Source: a virus
Virus record (IMG/VR): IMGVR_UViG_3300035180_001220
Span: 1 to 64,000 of that record
DNA length: 64,000 nucleotides
Reading direction: 5' to 3' (one strand)
Shown piece after piece: positions 44,055-52,630 of the stretch. The position numbers and the translations under genes are program-made. A model generated the notes under the pieces. It did no database searches. It worked only from the letters and a program-made list of their open reading frames with translations, and had not been told where the DNA came from. Position 1 is the stretch's first letter. Each line of letters starts with the position of its first letter.

Positions 44055-45668
44055 ATGTTTTTCTACGCAAACACGATGTCTACCACGCCAGCTAAGGTTG
44101 TTACCCCACAGACCGAGGCTATCCCTGGCCGCGAGGCCGATATGGCACAGAATAATGCTGGCGGTGTCGTCTTTAAGATGGACGAGTGGGCCTATCTTGA
44201 CCGCTTTTTAATTTTGGGAAGTGCGACTCCATCTTACTACGCTTCTGCCCAGAAGTTGACGAAGGATGCTGCAAAGAATGTATTGGCTTGCATCGCTGCA
44301 AACGGCGTACAAACAGTAGAGAAGATTGTTGAAATCTCCCAGGCTGGGCGTGCTCCAAAGAACGACCCCGCGGTGTTTGCTCTTGCACTTTGTGCAATTA
44401 GCAAGGATGCTGAAACCGTTTCTGCTGCTTATGCCGCTCTGCCAAAGGTCGCCCGTACGGGCACCCACCTTTTCCAATTCGTTGCTGCTTTGGATGAGCT
44501 TGGTAAGTGGAATGCTGCTGCAAAGCGTGGTATTGCCGCGTGGTACACTAAGCGCAACGAAGACCGTTTGGCAATGCAGTTGATGAAGTATCAGTCCCGC
44601 AATGGATGGTCTCACCGTGACGTCTTGCGTCTTGCTCACGTTAAGCCAGGAAATGAACTTCAGAGTAACATGTTCCGATATGTTGTAAAGGGTGCAGATG
44701 CAATTGAACAAGGTCAGGCAATGCCACAGACCATGATCGATTACGAAATGCTGAAGCGTAACCCAGATCAGAAGACTGCTCTGCGCATCATCGCAGACAA
44801 CAAGGACTTCACGTGGGAAATGATGCCTACTGAATTGCATAAGAACAAGGCAGTAATGTCTGCTCTTATCCCTAACATGGGTATGACCGCGCTTATTCGT
44901 AAGCTTGGTGCTTTGACTGCGGCTGGAGTTATCGCTCCTTTGTCTTCGGACTTGAAGGCTGTTGTTGCTAAGCTGAAGGATGCTGATACCATCAAGGCAG
45001 CTCGTGTACACCCAATCACGATCTTGTCTGCTCTTCGCCAGTACTCTTTGGGTCATGGTGATAAGGGTAGCTTGACTTGGACTGCTAACCAAGCTGTTGT
45101 AGATGCTTTGAACGATGCATTTTACGATGCATTCGAGTTCATCCCAACTACTGGACAGGGTTACTTGTTTGGTATGGATATTTCTGGTTCCATGTTCAGT
45201 TCTCAAGTATCTGGTACGCCGGGAATGACTGCTGCAGAAGTATCTGCTTGTATGGCACTTGCTGTCGCTAAGCGCGAAAGCAACTACGAAATGTTCGGCT
45301 TCGACACACGTCCAAAGCCATTGAAGATTTCTCCAAGCATGCGTTTGGACGGTGTTATCAAGGCTATGCGAGACCTACGCTGGTCTGGGGGCGGTACTGA
45401 TTGTTCTTTGCCAATGACCTACGCTATTGATAACAAGATTAGCGGAGTAGATAAGTTCTGCATCTACACCGACAGCGAGACCTATGCAGGTCATATGCAG
45501 CCTGTGCAAGCCTTGGCGCAGTACCGTGCTAAGTTCAGCAAGAACGCGAAGTTGATTGTTTGCGGAACCTCCGTAACCAACTTTACCATTGCTGACCCTA
45601 AGGATCCAGGAATGTTGGACGTAGTTGGATTTGATTCTTCTGTACCACAGTTGATTCAGTCCTTCTGA
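44055..45668 (+). CDS. rsr: TROVE/VWA protein (Ro60-like, Rsr)
   Basis: 537 aa, AAAGGAAA upstream. Residues ~35-350 are the helical TROVE repeat ring (FALALCAISKDAETVSAAYA, FQFVAALDELGKW, KRGIAAWY, LMKYQSRNGWSHRDVLRLAH). Residues ~365-535 are a von Willebrand A domain with the MIDAS motif DISGSM (~375) and the later TDSE. Ro60 proteins bind misfolded RNAs in the ring and Y RNAs outside, and in bacteria work with 3' exonucleases in RNA quality control. In a phage with ~50 tRNA genes this suggests RNA surveillance or tRNA maturation. Confidence 0.92.
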   Translation: MFFYANTMSTTPAKVVTPQTEAIPGREADMAQNNAGGVVFKMDEWAYLDRFLILGSATPSYYASAQKLTKDAAKNVLACIAANGVQTVEKIVEISQAGRAPKNDPAVFALALCAISKDAETVSAAYAALPKVARTGTHLFQFVAALDELGKWNAAAKRGIAAWYTKRNEDRLAMQLMKYQSRNGWSHRDVLRLAHVKPGNELQSNMFRYVVKGADAIEQGQAMPQTMIDYEMLKRNPDQKTALRIIADNKDFTWEMMPTELHKNKAVMSALIPNMGMTALIRKLGALTAAGVIAPLSSDLKAVVAKLKDADTIKAARVHPITILSALRQYSLGHGDKGSLTWTANQAVVDALNDAFYDAFEFIPTTGQGYLFGMDISGSMFSSQVSGTPGMTAAEVSACMALAVAKRESNYEMFGFDTRPKPLKISPSMRLDGVIKAMRDLRWSGGGTDCSLPMTYAIDNKISGVDKFCIYTDSETYAGHMQPVQALAQYRAKFSKNAKLIVCGTSVTNFTIADPKDPGMLDVVGFDSSVPQLIQSF

Positions 45669-45679
45669 GTAAACGCAAG

Positions 45680-45726
45680 TTTACTCCCCCTAAAGGGATA
45701 GAGTATAATGAACTCTATCCCCTTTT
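45680..45726 (+). promoter_or_regulatory. Promoter embedded in a terminator hairpin
   Basis: TTTACT at 45680 and TATAAT at 45704 (spacing 18). GGGATAGAG and CTCTATCCC flank the -10, followed by CTTTT: the same DNA can end the TROVE transcript and start the next. Confidence 0.7.
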
Positions 45727-45735
45727 GTGGTTTGT

Positions 45736-45999
45736 ATGAAATTCCGAATCGACTTTAAAGACCCCGACGCTCTTAACATTCATCAAATTGCAAATGATTG
45801 TCTCTTTGCTGATAAAGATGAGGCGTGGGAAGAAGGTTTCGCTAATCTAAGTTCTGTTCAGCGAAAAGAAATTCTTGATGAGGTGAAGGAATCAATCAAG
45901 GAATTTCTCGATCAATGGATGCGGTACAGTGAATACATCACTGTTGAATTTAACATGGACACGAAGACAGCTATGGTTGTCCCGCTGATAAGCCAATGA
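45736..45999 (+). CDS. Hypothetical protein, 87 aa
   Basis: Acidic helical protein (FRIDFKDPDALNIHQIAN); its stop overlaps the DHFR start (ATGA). Not recognised. Confidence 0.6.
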   Translation: MKFRIDFKDPDALNIHQIANDCLFADKDEAWEEGFANLSSVQRKEILDEVKESIKEFLDQWMRYSEYITVEFNMDTKTAMVVPLISQ

Positions 46000-46520
46000 A
46001 AATCTTTAGCATGATTTGTGCCGTCTCTTTAGACGGTATTATCGGTGATACAGAAATAAATGCTATCCCGTGGTATCTTCCATCTGACTTGAAGCATTTC
46101 AAGGAAGTAACATTAGGCAAGACTGTTGTAATGGGTTCAAGAACCTATCGAAGCATTGGTAAGGCTCTACCCAATCGGCACAATGTTGTTATCAGTAGAA
46201 CTCCTTTCGTTGAGGAGGGTGTTAATGTTATCTACCGTGGCTTCAATGAAGTCTATCGATATGAGCCAGAAGGTTTCTTTGTTATAGGTGGAGAACATAT
46301 CTACGCTGAAGCCCTGAAGCATTCGCCCATGACATTGTACATCACTATTGTTAAGATGACTCCTGACGGTGATGTTCGCTTCCCTATAGCAGGAAGAAGA
46401 TTCATGCAGGATGAAGTTACAACTTCGACTGGCTTGAAGTATAATTGCATAAGCCGTTCTGAATGGCAAAAGGAAAATGAAATTGAATTCCAGCATACCG
46501 TCTTTAGGCTAGCATCTTAG
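45996..46520 (+). CDS. folA: Dihydrofolate reductase
   Basis: 174 aa. MICAVSLDGIIGD, PWYLPSDLKHFKEVTLGKTVV, MGSRTYRSIGKALPNR and FFVIGGEHIYAEAL are the classic DHFR motifs, with the proton-relay Asp in LPSDL. Reduces dihydrofolate to tetrahydrofolate with NADPH, regenerating the cofactor used by thymidylate synthase; a thymidylate-synthase-family gene lies at 58753. Confidence 0.95.
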   Translation: MKIFSMICAVSLDGIIGDTEINAIPWYLPSDLKHFKEVTLGKTVVMGSRTYRSIGKALPNRHNVVISRTPFVEEGVNVIYRGFNEVYRYEPEGFFVIGGEHIYAEALKHSPMTLYITIVKMTPDGDVRFPIAGRRFMQDEVTTSTGLKYNCISRSEWQKENEIEFQHTVFRLAS

Positions 46521-46661
46521 TGACTCGAATACCAAGATAAAAATCTTTGAAATTTTTACTCCTCTATTATAAAATGTGGCATATTTAAATTTATTTTCTG
46601 TGCACCATGTAGATAATGATCTTACTATTATCGTGGGCTCTCCAGATTGGAATTCTATTTG
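46521..46661 (+). other. Short non-coding stretch
   Basis: AT-rich; contains ATTATCGTGGGCTCTCC, possibly the decayed downstream part of the GIY-YIG remnant on the other strand. Confidence 0.35.
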
Positions 46662-46757
46662 TCAGTCGCATGCCCGCACTTTATTTTTACATCGATACCC
46701 AATGTAAAAATGATTAGTTATTTTATGGGTAAGCTTATAGACGTAGGGATAGTTCAT
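46662..46757 (-). pseudogene. GIY-YIG endonuclease N-terminal remnant
   Basis: On the minus strand MNYPYVYKLTHKITNHFYIG begins with the GIY-YIG core (VYK...FYIG), then stops after 31 residues. The catalytic Arg and Glu regions are missing. Confidence 0.6.
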
Positions 46758-46758
46758 T

Positions 46759-47337
46759 ATGAATTTAGGTAAAACGATAAGAGTATTCATAGATTGTGAG
46801 TTCACTGACTTCATGAACTCGGATCTTATCTCTATTGGCCTCGCTGCTGACAATGGGGATGAATTCTATGGTGAGAATTCCGAGTTCATCAGACCGTGGG
46901 CCACTGACTTTGTAAAGAAAACAGTTTACCCGCTACTTACTCCTGAAAAATGCGCCTACCGGCGCATCGAGCTTTCAGCTCGTGTCTGGAGTTGGATAGA
47001 GGAACTTCCAGCAGAATTTGTAATTATCACTGCTGACTACAAGACTGATCTTGAACTGCTGGTAAAGCTCTTTGACGAGGATGTTCACCCAAAGATTCTT
47101 GAAATGCAGAACATCTTCAACAACATCTACTATGCGTGTGATGCACATACGACAGCGATGGGTGGTTCTAGTGATGATTACGATATGCTTAAGACGAGAG
47201 TAAAATCAAAATATGAGCTCTATCACATGGACTACTTCTTTCGCACGAAGGAACTCCCGCACCATGCTCTGTCAGATGCAAGGGCAAACAGAGAAGCCTA
47301 CACGAAAATCATTAACGAGTTTGGACTGCCACGATGA
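46759..47337 (+). CDS. DnaQ-like 3'-5' exonuclease
   Basis: 192 aa. RVFIDCEFTDFMNSDLISIG carries ExoI (D-x-E), VIITADYKTDLELL the ExoII region, and HHALSDARANREAYTK ExoIII (H...D). This DEDDh domain resembles short phage and bacterial RNase T/DnaQ relatives; substrate could be DNA or RNA 3' ends, including tRNA 3' trimming. Coupled to the bactofilin gene by ATGA. Confidence 0.82.
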   Translation: MNLGKTIRVFIDCEFTDFMNSDLISIGLAADNGDEFYGENSEFIRPWATDFVKKTVYPLLTPEKCAYRRIELSARVWSWIEELPAEFVIITADYKTDLELLVKLFDEDVHPKILEMQNIFNNIYYACDAHTTAMGGSSDDYDMLKTRVKSKYELYHMDYFFRTKELPHHALSDARANREAYTKIINEFGLPR

Positions 47338-47741
47338 ATTTTTTTAACCGCAAATTGAGCAGTGACGCTTTCACCAGCCTGATTGATGCTAGCACTACAG
47401 TGGAAGGAAATGTTTCCTTCTCAGGAATATTAAAGATTCAGGGTGTCTTTAATGGTGATATAATTAGAAAAACATCTGAAGACAAAGAGTGCTTGATAAT
47501 CACGAATGAAGGTAGAGTATCAAGCAACAAGGTAAATGTTTTCGACGCTGTTATTTCGGGTAATCTCACTGCAGAATGTCTTTGGGTTGAATCTACTCTT
47601 AGGATTACGGCTAACGCAGTAATCAATGCAAAGCAAATCTACTACCGGATTTTAGAGATAGAGCCCGGTGCCAAGATTACTGGTCAAATGCTTCACCTGG
47701 ACATGAGCAGCGTCGGTGAAGCGATTGACTCAGTGATGTAA
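47334..47741 (+). CDS. Bactofilin
   Basis: 135 aa of short beta repeats typical of bactofilins: TTVEGNVSFSGILKIQGVFN, GDI, VSSNKVNVFDAVISGNLTAE, IEPGAKITGQM. Bactofilins form nucleotide-free polymers that organise the bacterial envelope. A phage copy may remodel the host cytoskeleton or act as scaffold. Confidence 0.82.
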   Translation: MNFFNRKLSSDAFTSLIDASTTVEGNVSFSGILKIQGVFNGDIIRKTSEDKECLIITNEGRVSSNKVNVFDAVISGNLTAECLWVESTLRITANAVINAKQIYYRILEIEPGAKITGQMLHLDMSSVGEAIDSVM

Positions 47742-48001
47742 ATAATGCATTAGCAGCAACAAGTCCTGGGTCGCTGTATCTACGTTTCATCCGCTGAGAA
47801 GACTCTTCAGTGCGTGAAGTTCCTTTGGGTGGGGCTATGATGTTCAACTGATGCAGGTGGATGAGAATGGTTATCAGACCCTGATATGCAAGGTGTAACG
47901 GTGTTTCACAAAGTAACCCCAATTTTGTTACTTTGTTACCAAAATAACTGTTTACTTTTGTCAGGTCATGGTGTATAATCTTAATATCTAAAGACAAAAG
48001 G
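47742..48001 (+). other. Spacer with remnant and promoter
   Basis: A frame LGRCIYVSSAEKTLQCVKFL without start near 47768-47841 looks like a lost small gene; the promoter at 47951 serves the next gene. Confidence 0.45.
47951..47979 (+). promoter_or_regulatory. Sigma70-like promoter
   Basis: TTTACT at 47951 and TATAAT at 47974, spacing 17; CTTTTGTC/GACAAAAG flank the -10. Confidence 0.8.
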
Positions 48002-48601
48002 ATGATGAAAATGAACAAGCTCTCAGCTATCGTGTTGGCAATCGCTGCATTTTCAGCGAACGCTCAGACAGTAAACTCAAATGGCACTTACAACTACGTG
48101 CCAAACGCTGCTGAACGAGTTCCTGATGGCGCTTCTGGTCCAGGAATTGTTTACACCCAGCGAACAACCGGCACCATCATTTCTGTTGGTGCTCCTGTCT
48201 ACAAGAATGTTACAGTCGGGCAGATTTGTAATCAACCTCAACCTCAATATCACCAGCAGCAGAACGGTTCTGCCTTGAATATGGGCACCGTTATCGGTGG
48301 TATTGCTGGCGCAATCGTTGGTAATCAAGTTGGTGGACGTGGCGATGGAAAGACTGCTGCTACTGCATTGGGAGCTGTCACTGGAGCTTTTGTTGGAAAT
48401 AACATGAACCAACAGTCAAATGTTCAGCCACAATACCAGCAAGGAACTGGTTGCCAACTTCAATTCGAACCGCAATTGGTTGGATATTACTACACAGTCC
48501 AATATCAGCATCTTCAAATGCAGGGATTCATGGCTCGACTACCACAAGTTGGTGAAACTGCTGAAGTTATTATTCGCAGTACCTTCTACGCAGCACAGTA
48601 A
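48002..48601 (+). CDS. Glycine-zipper outer-membrane protein (SlyB-like)
   Basis: 199 aa. A signal peptide (KLSAIVLAIAAFSANAQ) is followed by a glycine-zipper hairpin GTVIGGIAGAIVGNQVGGRG and TALGAVTGAFVGNN, the 17-kDa antigen/SlyB type 2TM domain. Gln-rich stretches flank it. Exported, probably outer-membrane associated; may alter envelope integrity or exclude other phages. Confidence 0.8.
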   Translation: MMKMNKLSAIVLAIAAFSANAQTVNSNGTYNYVPNAAERVPDGASGPGIVYTQRTTGTIISVGAPVYKNVTVGQICNQPQPQYHQQQNGSALNMGTVIGGIAGAIVGNQVGGRGDGKTAATALGAVTGAFVGNNMNQQSNVQPQYQQGTGCQLQFEPQLVGYYYTVQYQHLQMQGFMARLPQVGETAEVIIRSTFYAAQ

Positions 48602-48639
48602 TAGTTCTCTAAACCAAACACAGGGCACTTTTGTTTCGC

Positions 48640-48999
48640 TTAAAGCGGTTGCGCTAACCCTGCTTCTAAAGGATTTTGAATACCTCTAGGAATCATCGAA
48701 GGGTCTAGAATATCTTCTTCACGTTCACCAGTTCGGAGAGCGTGCAAACAAGCTGCAATGGTGTCATCTTCAAGAGCTTCAATAAAGTGTGACTTACCTT
48801 TTGCTATAAAGATAAGATGTGGTGCAGCAAATTCTGTAACCTCACCGTCAACATGAACTTTTACGCTGCCTCGAGAAAGCATTGTTATATGATCAAAGTT
48901 GTGAACGTGACCTTCATTCATATCACCAGCCTTATGAAAGTGCATTTGGCGAATCCATAGATTGGAAACGCAGACCATAGTTGTTTCTGGATAACTCAT
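48640..48999 (-). CDS. Cupin-domain protein
   Basis: 119 aa. GHVHNFDHITMLSRGSVKVH, then IFIAKGKSHFIEALED, gives the two cupin motifs with metal-binding HxH...E/H. Overlaps the next minus-strand gene by ATGA. Lies at the end of the tail-fibre block; perhaps a sugar-modifying or sensing protein. Confidence 0.75.
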   Translation of the reverse strand: MSYPETTMVCVSNLWIRQMHFHKAGDMNEGHVHNFDHITMLSRGSVKVHVDGEVTEFAAPHLIFIAKGKSHFIEALEDDTIAACLHALRTGEREEDILDPSMIPRGIQNPLEAGLAQPL

Positions 49000-49385
49000 A
49001 ATGTTGTAACTGGGATAGCTGTTGGATTATTAATGATGACGCCAAATTTGACAAGGACTGCAGCAATCTTCTTTTCAAATTCAACCTGCGCCCACATTTG
49101 CTGATTAGCTAGTTCTGTCGGATCAATCGCAGGTACATTTACTGGTGCATTCTTATCGAACGTTAATGTACCAGAATGTCCAACATTCACCGTCTGAAAT
49201 GTTGCTATTGAATTTTCCCACATTGATGATGGCGCATACTGCTGGATCATCTGTGTCAAATCTTGCCCAACAAGCGGAATAGGCATCCCTACATCCACTG
49301 GCTCAAAACCGTCTGCTGTATAGCGTACCTCCATAACCTTACGGTCGGTATCTGTTCGTGTAACTTCAAATGTGTAATTAATCAT
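48996..49385 (-). CDS. Hypothetical protein, 129 aa
   Basis: Starts MINYTFEVTRTDTDRKVMEV; the C-terminal half is helical. Size and place beside tail fibres resemble small tail-associated or fibre-assembly proteins, but no motif is decisive. Confidence 0.55.
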   Translation of the reverse strand: MINYTFEVTRTDTDRKVMEVRYTADGFEPVDVGMPIPLVGQDLTQMIQQYAPSSMWENSIATFQTVNVGHSGTLTFDKNAPVNVPAIDPTELANQQMWAQVEFEKKIAAVLVKFGVIINNPTAIPVTTL

Positions 49386-49395
49386 TTATTTCTCC

Positions 49396-49894
49396 TTACC
49401 AAGTTGTTGGACCATTTACCCAACATGTTGCTGTTAATCTTCTTCCTCTAGTAACTGGCGTTACTCTGTGTCTCAAAAATAGATGGGAATACCACAATTG
49501 ACCCCTTACTTAACTGCACTGGTTCAGGTGCATTCTCAAGTTCGAGCTGACCACCATCAAAATCTTCAGTACTGTTAAGCAGACAAATGGCTGTTAGTTT
49601 TCTAGTAATAGGATTATCTGACAATAGGTACGTGTCAGTATGCCAATTATAAAACTGTCCTTCAGTATATGAAGCAATCTGCACATACTGGGGTGAGGTA
49701 ACTTTTCTATTCCACCCTGCCATCCAATGCCATCCACTAATAATTCCAACATTAGAGTTTCTTACATTTTCAATTTGGCCTGAAAATGTTGCCCCTTGAT
49801 GTAATTCAAGATCTGATATTTCTTTTAGAAAACATTCTAAAAGTTCAGGAGACAATGCTACATCCCATTTCCAAAAAGGTGATAAGTGATTCAT
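49396..49894 (-). CDS. 2OG-Fe(II) oxygenase (prolyl 4-hydroxylase-like), apparent frameshift
   Basis: ASYTEGQFYNWHTDTYLL supplies the HxD iron ligands, and AICLLNSTEDFDGGQLELEN the strand before the distal His. The annotated frame stops at 49448, but another frame continues RHRVTPVTRGRRLTATCWVN to 49396. One fewer T in the run at 49474-49478 would give FPSILRHRVTPV, restoring the distal His and the 2OG-binding Arg. Phage P4H proteins next to fibres may hydroxylate collagen-like or Gly-rich fibre proteins. Its first 103 bases are duplicated at 1-103. Confidence 0.8.
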
Positions 49895-49912
49895 GATGAT
49901 ATACGTTATTAG

Positions 49913-51733
49913 TTAGGCTAGAGCGCCATATCTGGCGCCAACTGCTGCCCACGTTATATTTACATTACCACTAGTGCATGCTCCACCTGCTCCACCTGCT
50001 GAAGCAGAAGTAACATTTCCCCAAGAGGTAATACCTGGCTGAACTGAACCTGCTGCACCACTTTGACCTGCTGCTCCCAAGCTACCACCTGCTCCGCCAT
50101 TACCGCCTGCGACAATATAAGCATTATCGTAATAGGTATATGCAATACCACCAAGTCCATAAATTGGTCCTACCGCTCCACCTGCAGTTAATGAACCTGA
50201 TGTACCTGGATATGGGTTGTCATTACCAGAAGCTCTACTACCAGAGTAACCAACTGAACCGCTGTTACTTCCATTAACACCACCACCAGCTCCAGCATTC
50301 GCGCCTGCGCCGCCTCCGCCGCCTCCGCCGCCTGCATAAACGGTTTTTATGCCGCCCTTGCCAAAATTAGTCTGGCCGTAAATGTACTGACCCATACCTC
50401 CCGCTCCGCCGCCACCACCGATAATGTTGTTATTTGTTACTGTGATTGCCTGCTGTGCTAACATTGCTGGCCCACCAGCACTGCCATTAGCATTACCGCC
50501 CGCTCCAACAATGTAACCGTTGTTAGTTAGGTTAATTATATCTGACCCACTCCATCCAGTGCCAGTATCAAAAGCGAAGTTAGCAATAGATGATGCGCCT
50601 ACGACAACGCCTGGATTAACGTTTACATTTATAGTTGTTCCTGGAGCATATGTTCCATTAATTGTCACTGCTGAACCGTACTGGCTATTAATCCTATTGT
50701 CAAATAAAACAAAATTCTGAACGTTACCAGTAATCGTAATGTACATTGCTGGTGGCGGAGGAACATATGATGCATCTAGTGTTGTGGTAGTAGATATAGA
50801 TGGCACTATAAGTGCCAAACTAGAAGCTTTTAAGATAGTCACATTTACTGTTGTTCCAGGACTAACATTGTCAACAGTGTTAGTATATTCGTCAGTGAAT
50901 GTAACTCTAAAATTAAGTGTAAGCCCATTACCACCATTTACGCCAGCTACATTTGACGTGGATGCTTCAATATAATAGTCATTGGCGCTATAAGCACCAC
51001 CACCAGAATTTACTCCATTATAAATGGTTTGCCAAGTTCCATTTAGCTGATAGTATCCTATGCCAGTAGCATTCCCAGTAGCTCCAGATATTTTATATGA
51101 ATTGTTCCCTCTGAAAGCAGCCACTACTCCATTCAATGCATTTGCCCATGCTGCATCTTGAGGTGTAACACCACTAGGATGGCTTAGTGCAAAGCGAACT
51201 TCTCCACCAGTATTGAAGAAAAAACGAACCTGATCTTCATTTATGAAGGTCATGCTATATTCAGCAGATATGGAAATGTTGTTAGATGCATTACCCCAAG
51301 CATATGACCTAACAGTTGTCGTGCCTGCTACTACAGACATATTTCCTATTAAGTAATTAAATCTGTTAGCATCCAGAGCACTAAGCATAGTTACTAAGTC
51401 GTAAGAAGGATTGCCAGCAGGATATGCTTTGATGTTATTTCCGGCATTAAAATCAGTACTAGGTGGTACTGTTACAGTACTAGTTCCCTGCCAAGCAGCA
51501 AGATTAGATATAACTGTTCTTAAATCCTGCCATTCTTGGCCAATTACACTACCTATGGTCTTAACTCCCAAATTAGGAGTAGTTTGCCCATATCCTCTAT
51601 CTCCATAGCCAACACCCCACAAATAACCTGCTTTAGCAACAGCAGCTGCTGCATTTGGTGCAGCAGCTGCTGTTAGGCCTGCAAGAGCTGTATAGTCAGT
51701 GGTAGCTATATTACTGTTTTGCGAATATGTCAT
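49913..51733 (-). CDS. Receptor-binding tail adhesin with poly-glycine C-terminus
   Basis: 606 aa. The N-terminal ~250 residues are globular; residues ~400-570 are Gly-rich (GGGGGAGGMGQYIYGQ, GGGGGGGGAGANAGAGGG, GGNGGAGGSLGAAGQSG), like the polyglycine-II sandwich of T4-type gp38 adhesins. It ends NITWAAVGARYGALA, a common tail-adhesin terminus. It probably sits at the fibre tip and contacts the receptor. Adjacent to the oxygenase. Confidence 0.75.
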   Translation of the reverse strand: MTYSQNSNIATTDYTALAGLTAAAAPNAAAAVAKAGYLWGVGYGDRGYGQTTPNLGVKTIGSVIGQEWQDLRTVISNLAAWQGTSTVTVPPSTDFNAGNNIKAYPAGNPSYDLVTMLSALDANRFNYLIGNMSVVAGTTTVRSYAWGNASNNISISAEYSMTFINEDQVRFFFNTGGEVRFALSHPSGVTPQDAAWANALNGVVAAFRGNNSYKISGATGNATGIGYYQLNGTWQTIYNGVNSGGGAYSANDYYIEASTSNVAGVNGGNGLTLNFRVTFTDEYTNTVDNVSPGTTVNVTILKASSLALIVPSISTTTTLDASYVPPPPAMYITITGNVQNFVLFDNRINSQYGSAVTINGTYAPGTTINVNVNPGVVVGASSIANFAFDTGTGWSGSDIINLTNNGYIVGAGGNANGSAGGPAMLAQQAITVTNNNIIGGGGGAGGMGQYIYGQTNFGKGGIKTVYAGGGGGGGGAGANAGAGGGVNGSNSGSVGYSGSRASGNDNPYPGTSGSLTAGGAVGPIYGLGGIAYTYYDNAYIVAGGNGGAGGSLGAAGQSGAAGSVQPGITSWGNVTSASAGGAGGACTSGNVNITWAAVGARYGALA

Positions 51734-51804
51734 TTTGTAAAAGAAGTCCTTAACTGGTATTATTTAGTAGTGAAGTCTATCAGATCATTTCGCTGCCAGG
51801 GCTG

Positions 51805-52629
51805 CTAGCGAATTTTCGCAAGCAGCCCTGTGATAGCTTCAATCAGCAAAGGAGCAAGACGTTCATATTGGACTGTCTTGTAATTCTCTCCGCTAATAGA
51901 TTGACTAGTAGTTCCTTCATCTCTAGAGATATCGAATGGTGCTGCTTGAACTGCTTCAGGAACAACAGCTTCAACTTCCTGAGCTGATACACCTACTTGA
52001 ACACGTTCATCGGTGAAGCCATATGATTTACCAAGTGCATTTACTGTGTAGTAGAATCCGGATAGCTTATTTACCTTATCCAATGCTCCAACTATTTCGC
52101 CAGTCCTGTCTTTAAGACGCACGTCAGAATAGAATGCTGCAACATCGCCTGCTGCATATAACGTGCCATTGACTTGGAATGAAGAGTTATTATAGGTTTG
52201 AACTAAGCTTGCACTAGTAGAGAAAATACCAGTTGTGTATGTTTCATTGTACCAGCCAGCATTGCCAGCAGTTCTCCACCATCCATCAGTTCCATTTGTA
52301 TGAGCATATGCATTTGACAAGGTATTTGCACTACCAGAAATGCTGATGTTATAAGTAGCAGCATTATCGATTACAACTTTGTTCCAAGCTGAAGCGCCAT
52401 TACCATTTGTGGAACGATAGTATAAGTTGTTTGTGTAGAAATCTGCAGATAACTGCATCGCATAATAGTTAGTGCTGTTGCTGTGGGTGGTGCTAAGTAG
52501 GTGATAATATCCGCTGGAGGTTACTGACCAACCAGTTGCTGCAGTTGCCGATATTGCTGCAGTTGAAGAAATGCCAGCCATCGCGTTATAGTGTGGTGCT
52601 TGGATTATCCCAGCTTGTTGATATGACAT
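51805..52629 (-). CDS. Tail fibre protein with Peptidase_S74 chaperone, 274 aa
   Basis: The C-terminal ~115 residues (SDVRLKDRTGEIVGALDKV, VGVSAQEVEAVVPEAV, YKTVQYERLAPLLIEAI) are the intramolecular chaperone of the S74 family, which trimerises fibres and then cleaves itself off before the conserved Ser-Asp. The N-terminal part is a short fibre segment. Paralogous in its end to the next gene. Confidence 0.88.
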   Translation of the reverse strand: MSYQQAGIIQAPHYNAMAGISSTAAISATAATGWSVTSSGYYHLLSTTHSNSTNYYAMQLSADFYTNNLYYRSTNGNGASAWNKVVIDNAATYNISISGSANTLSNAYAHTNGTDGWWRTAGNAGWYNETYTTGIFSTSASLVQTYNNSSFQVNGTLYAAGDVAAFYSDVRLKDRTGEIVGALDKVNKLSGFYYTVNALGKSYGFTDERVQVGVSAQEVEAVVPEAVQAAPFDISRDEGTTSQSISGENYKTVQYERLAPLLIEAITGLLAKIR

Positions 52630-52630
52630 T

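Noticed and set aside
44208-45206. Minus-strand 332-aa ORF under the TROVE gene
   Set aside because: It lies entirely within a strongly recognised TROVE/VWA gene, has no family-like motifs and no start signals.
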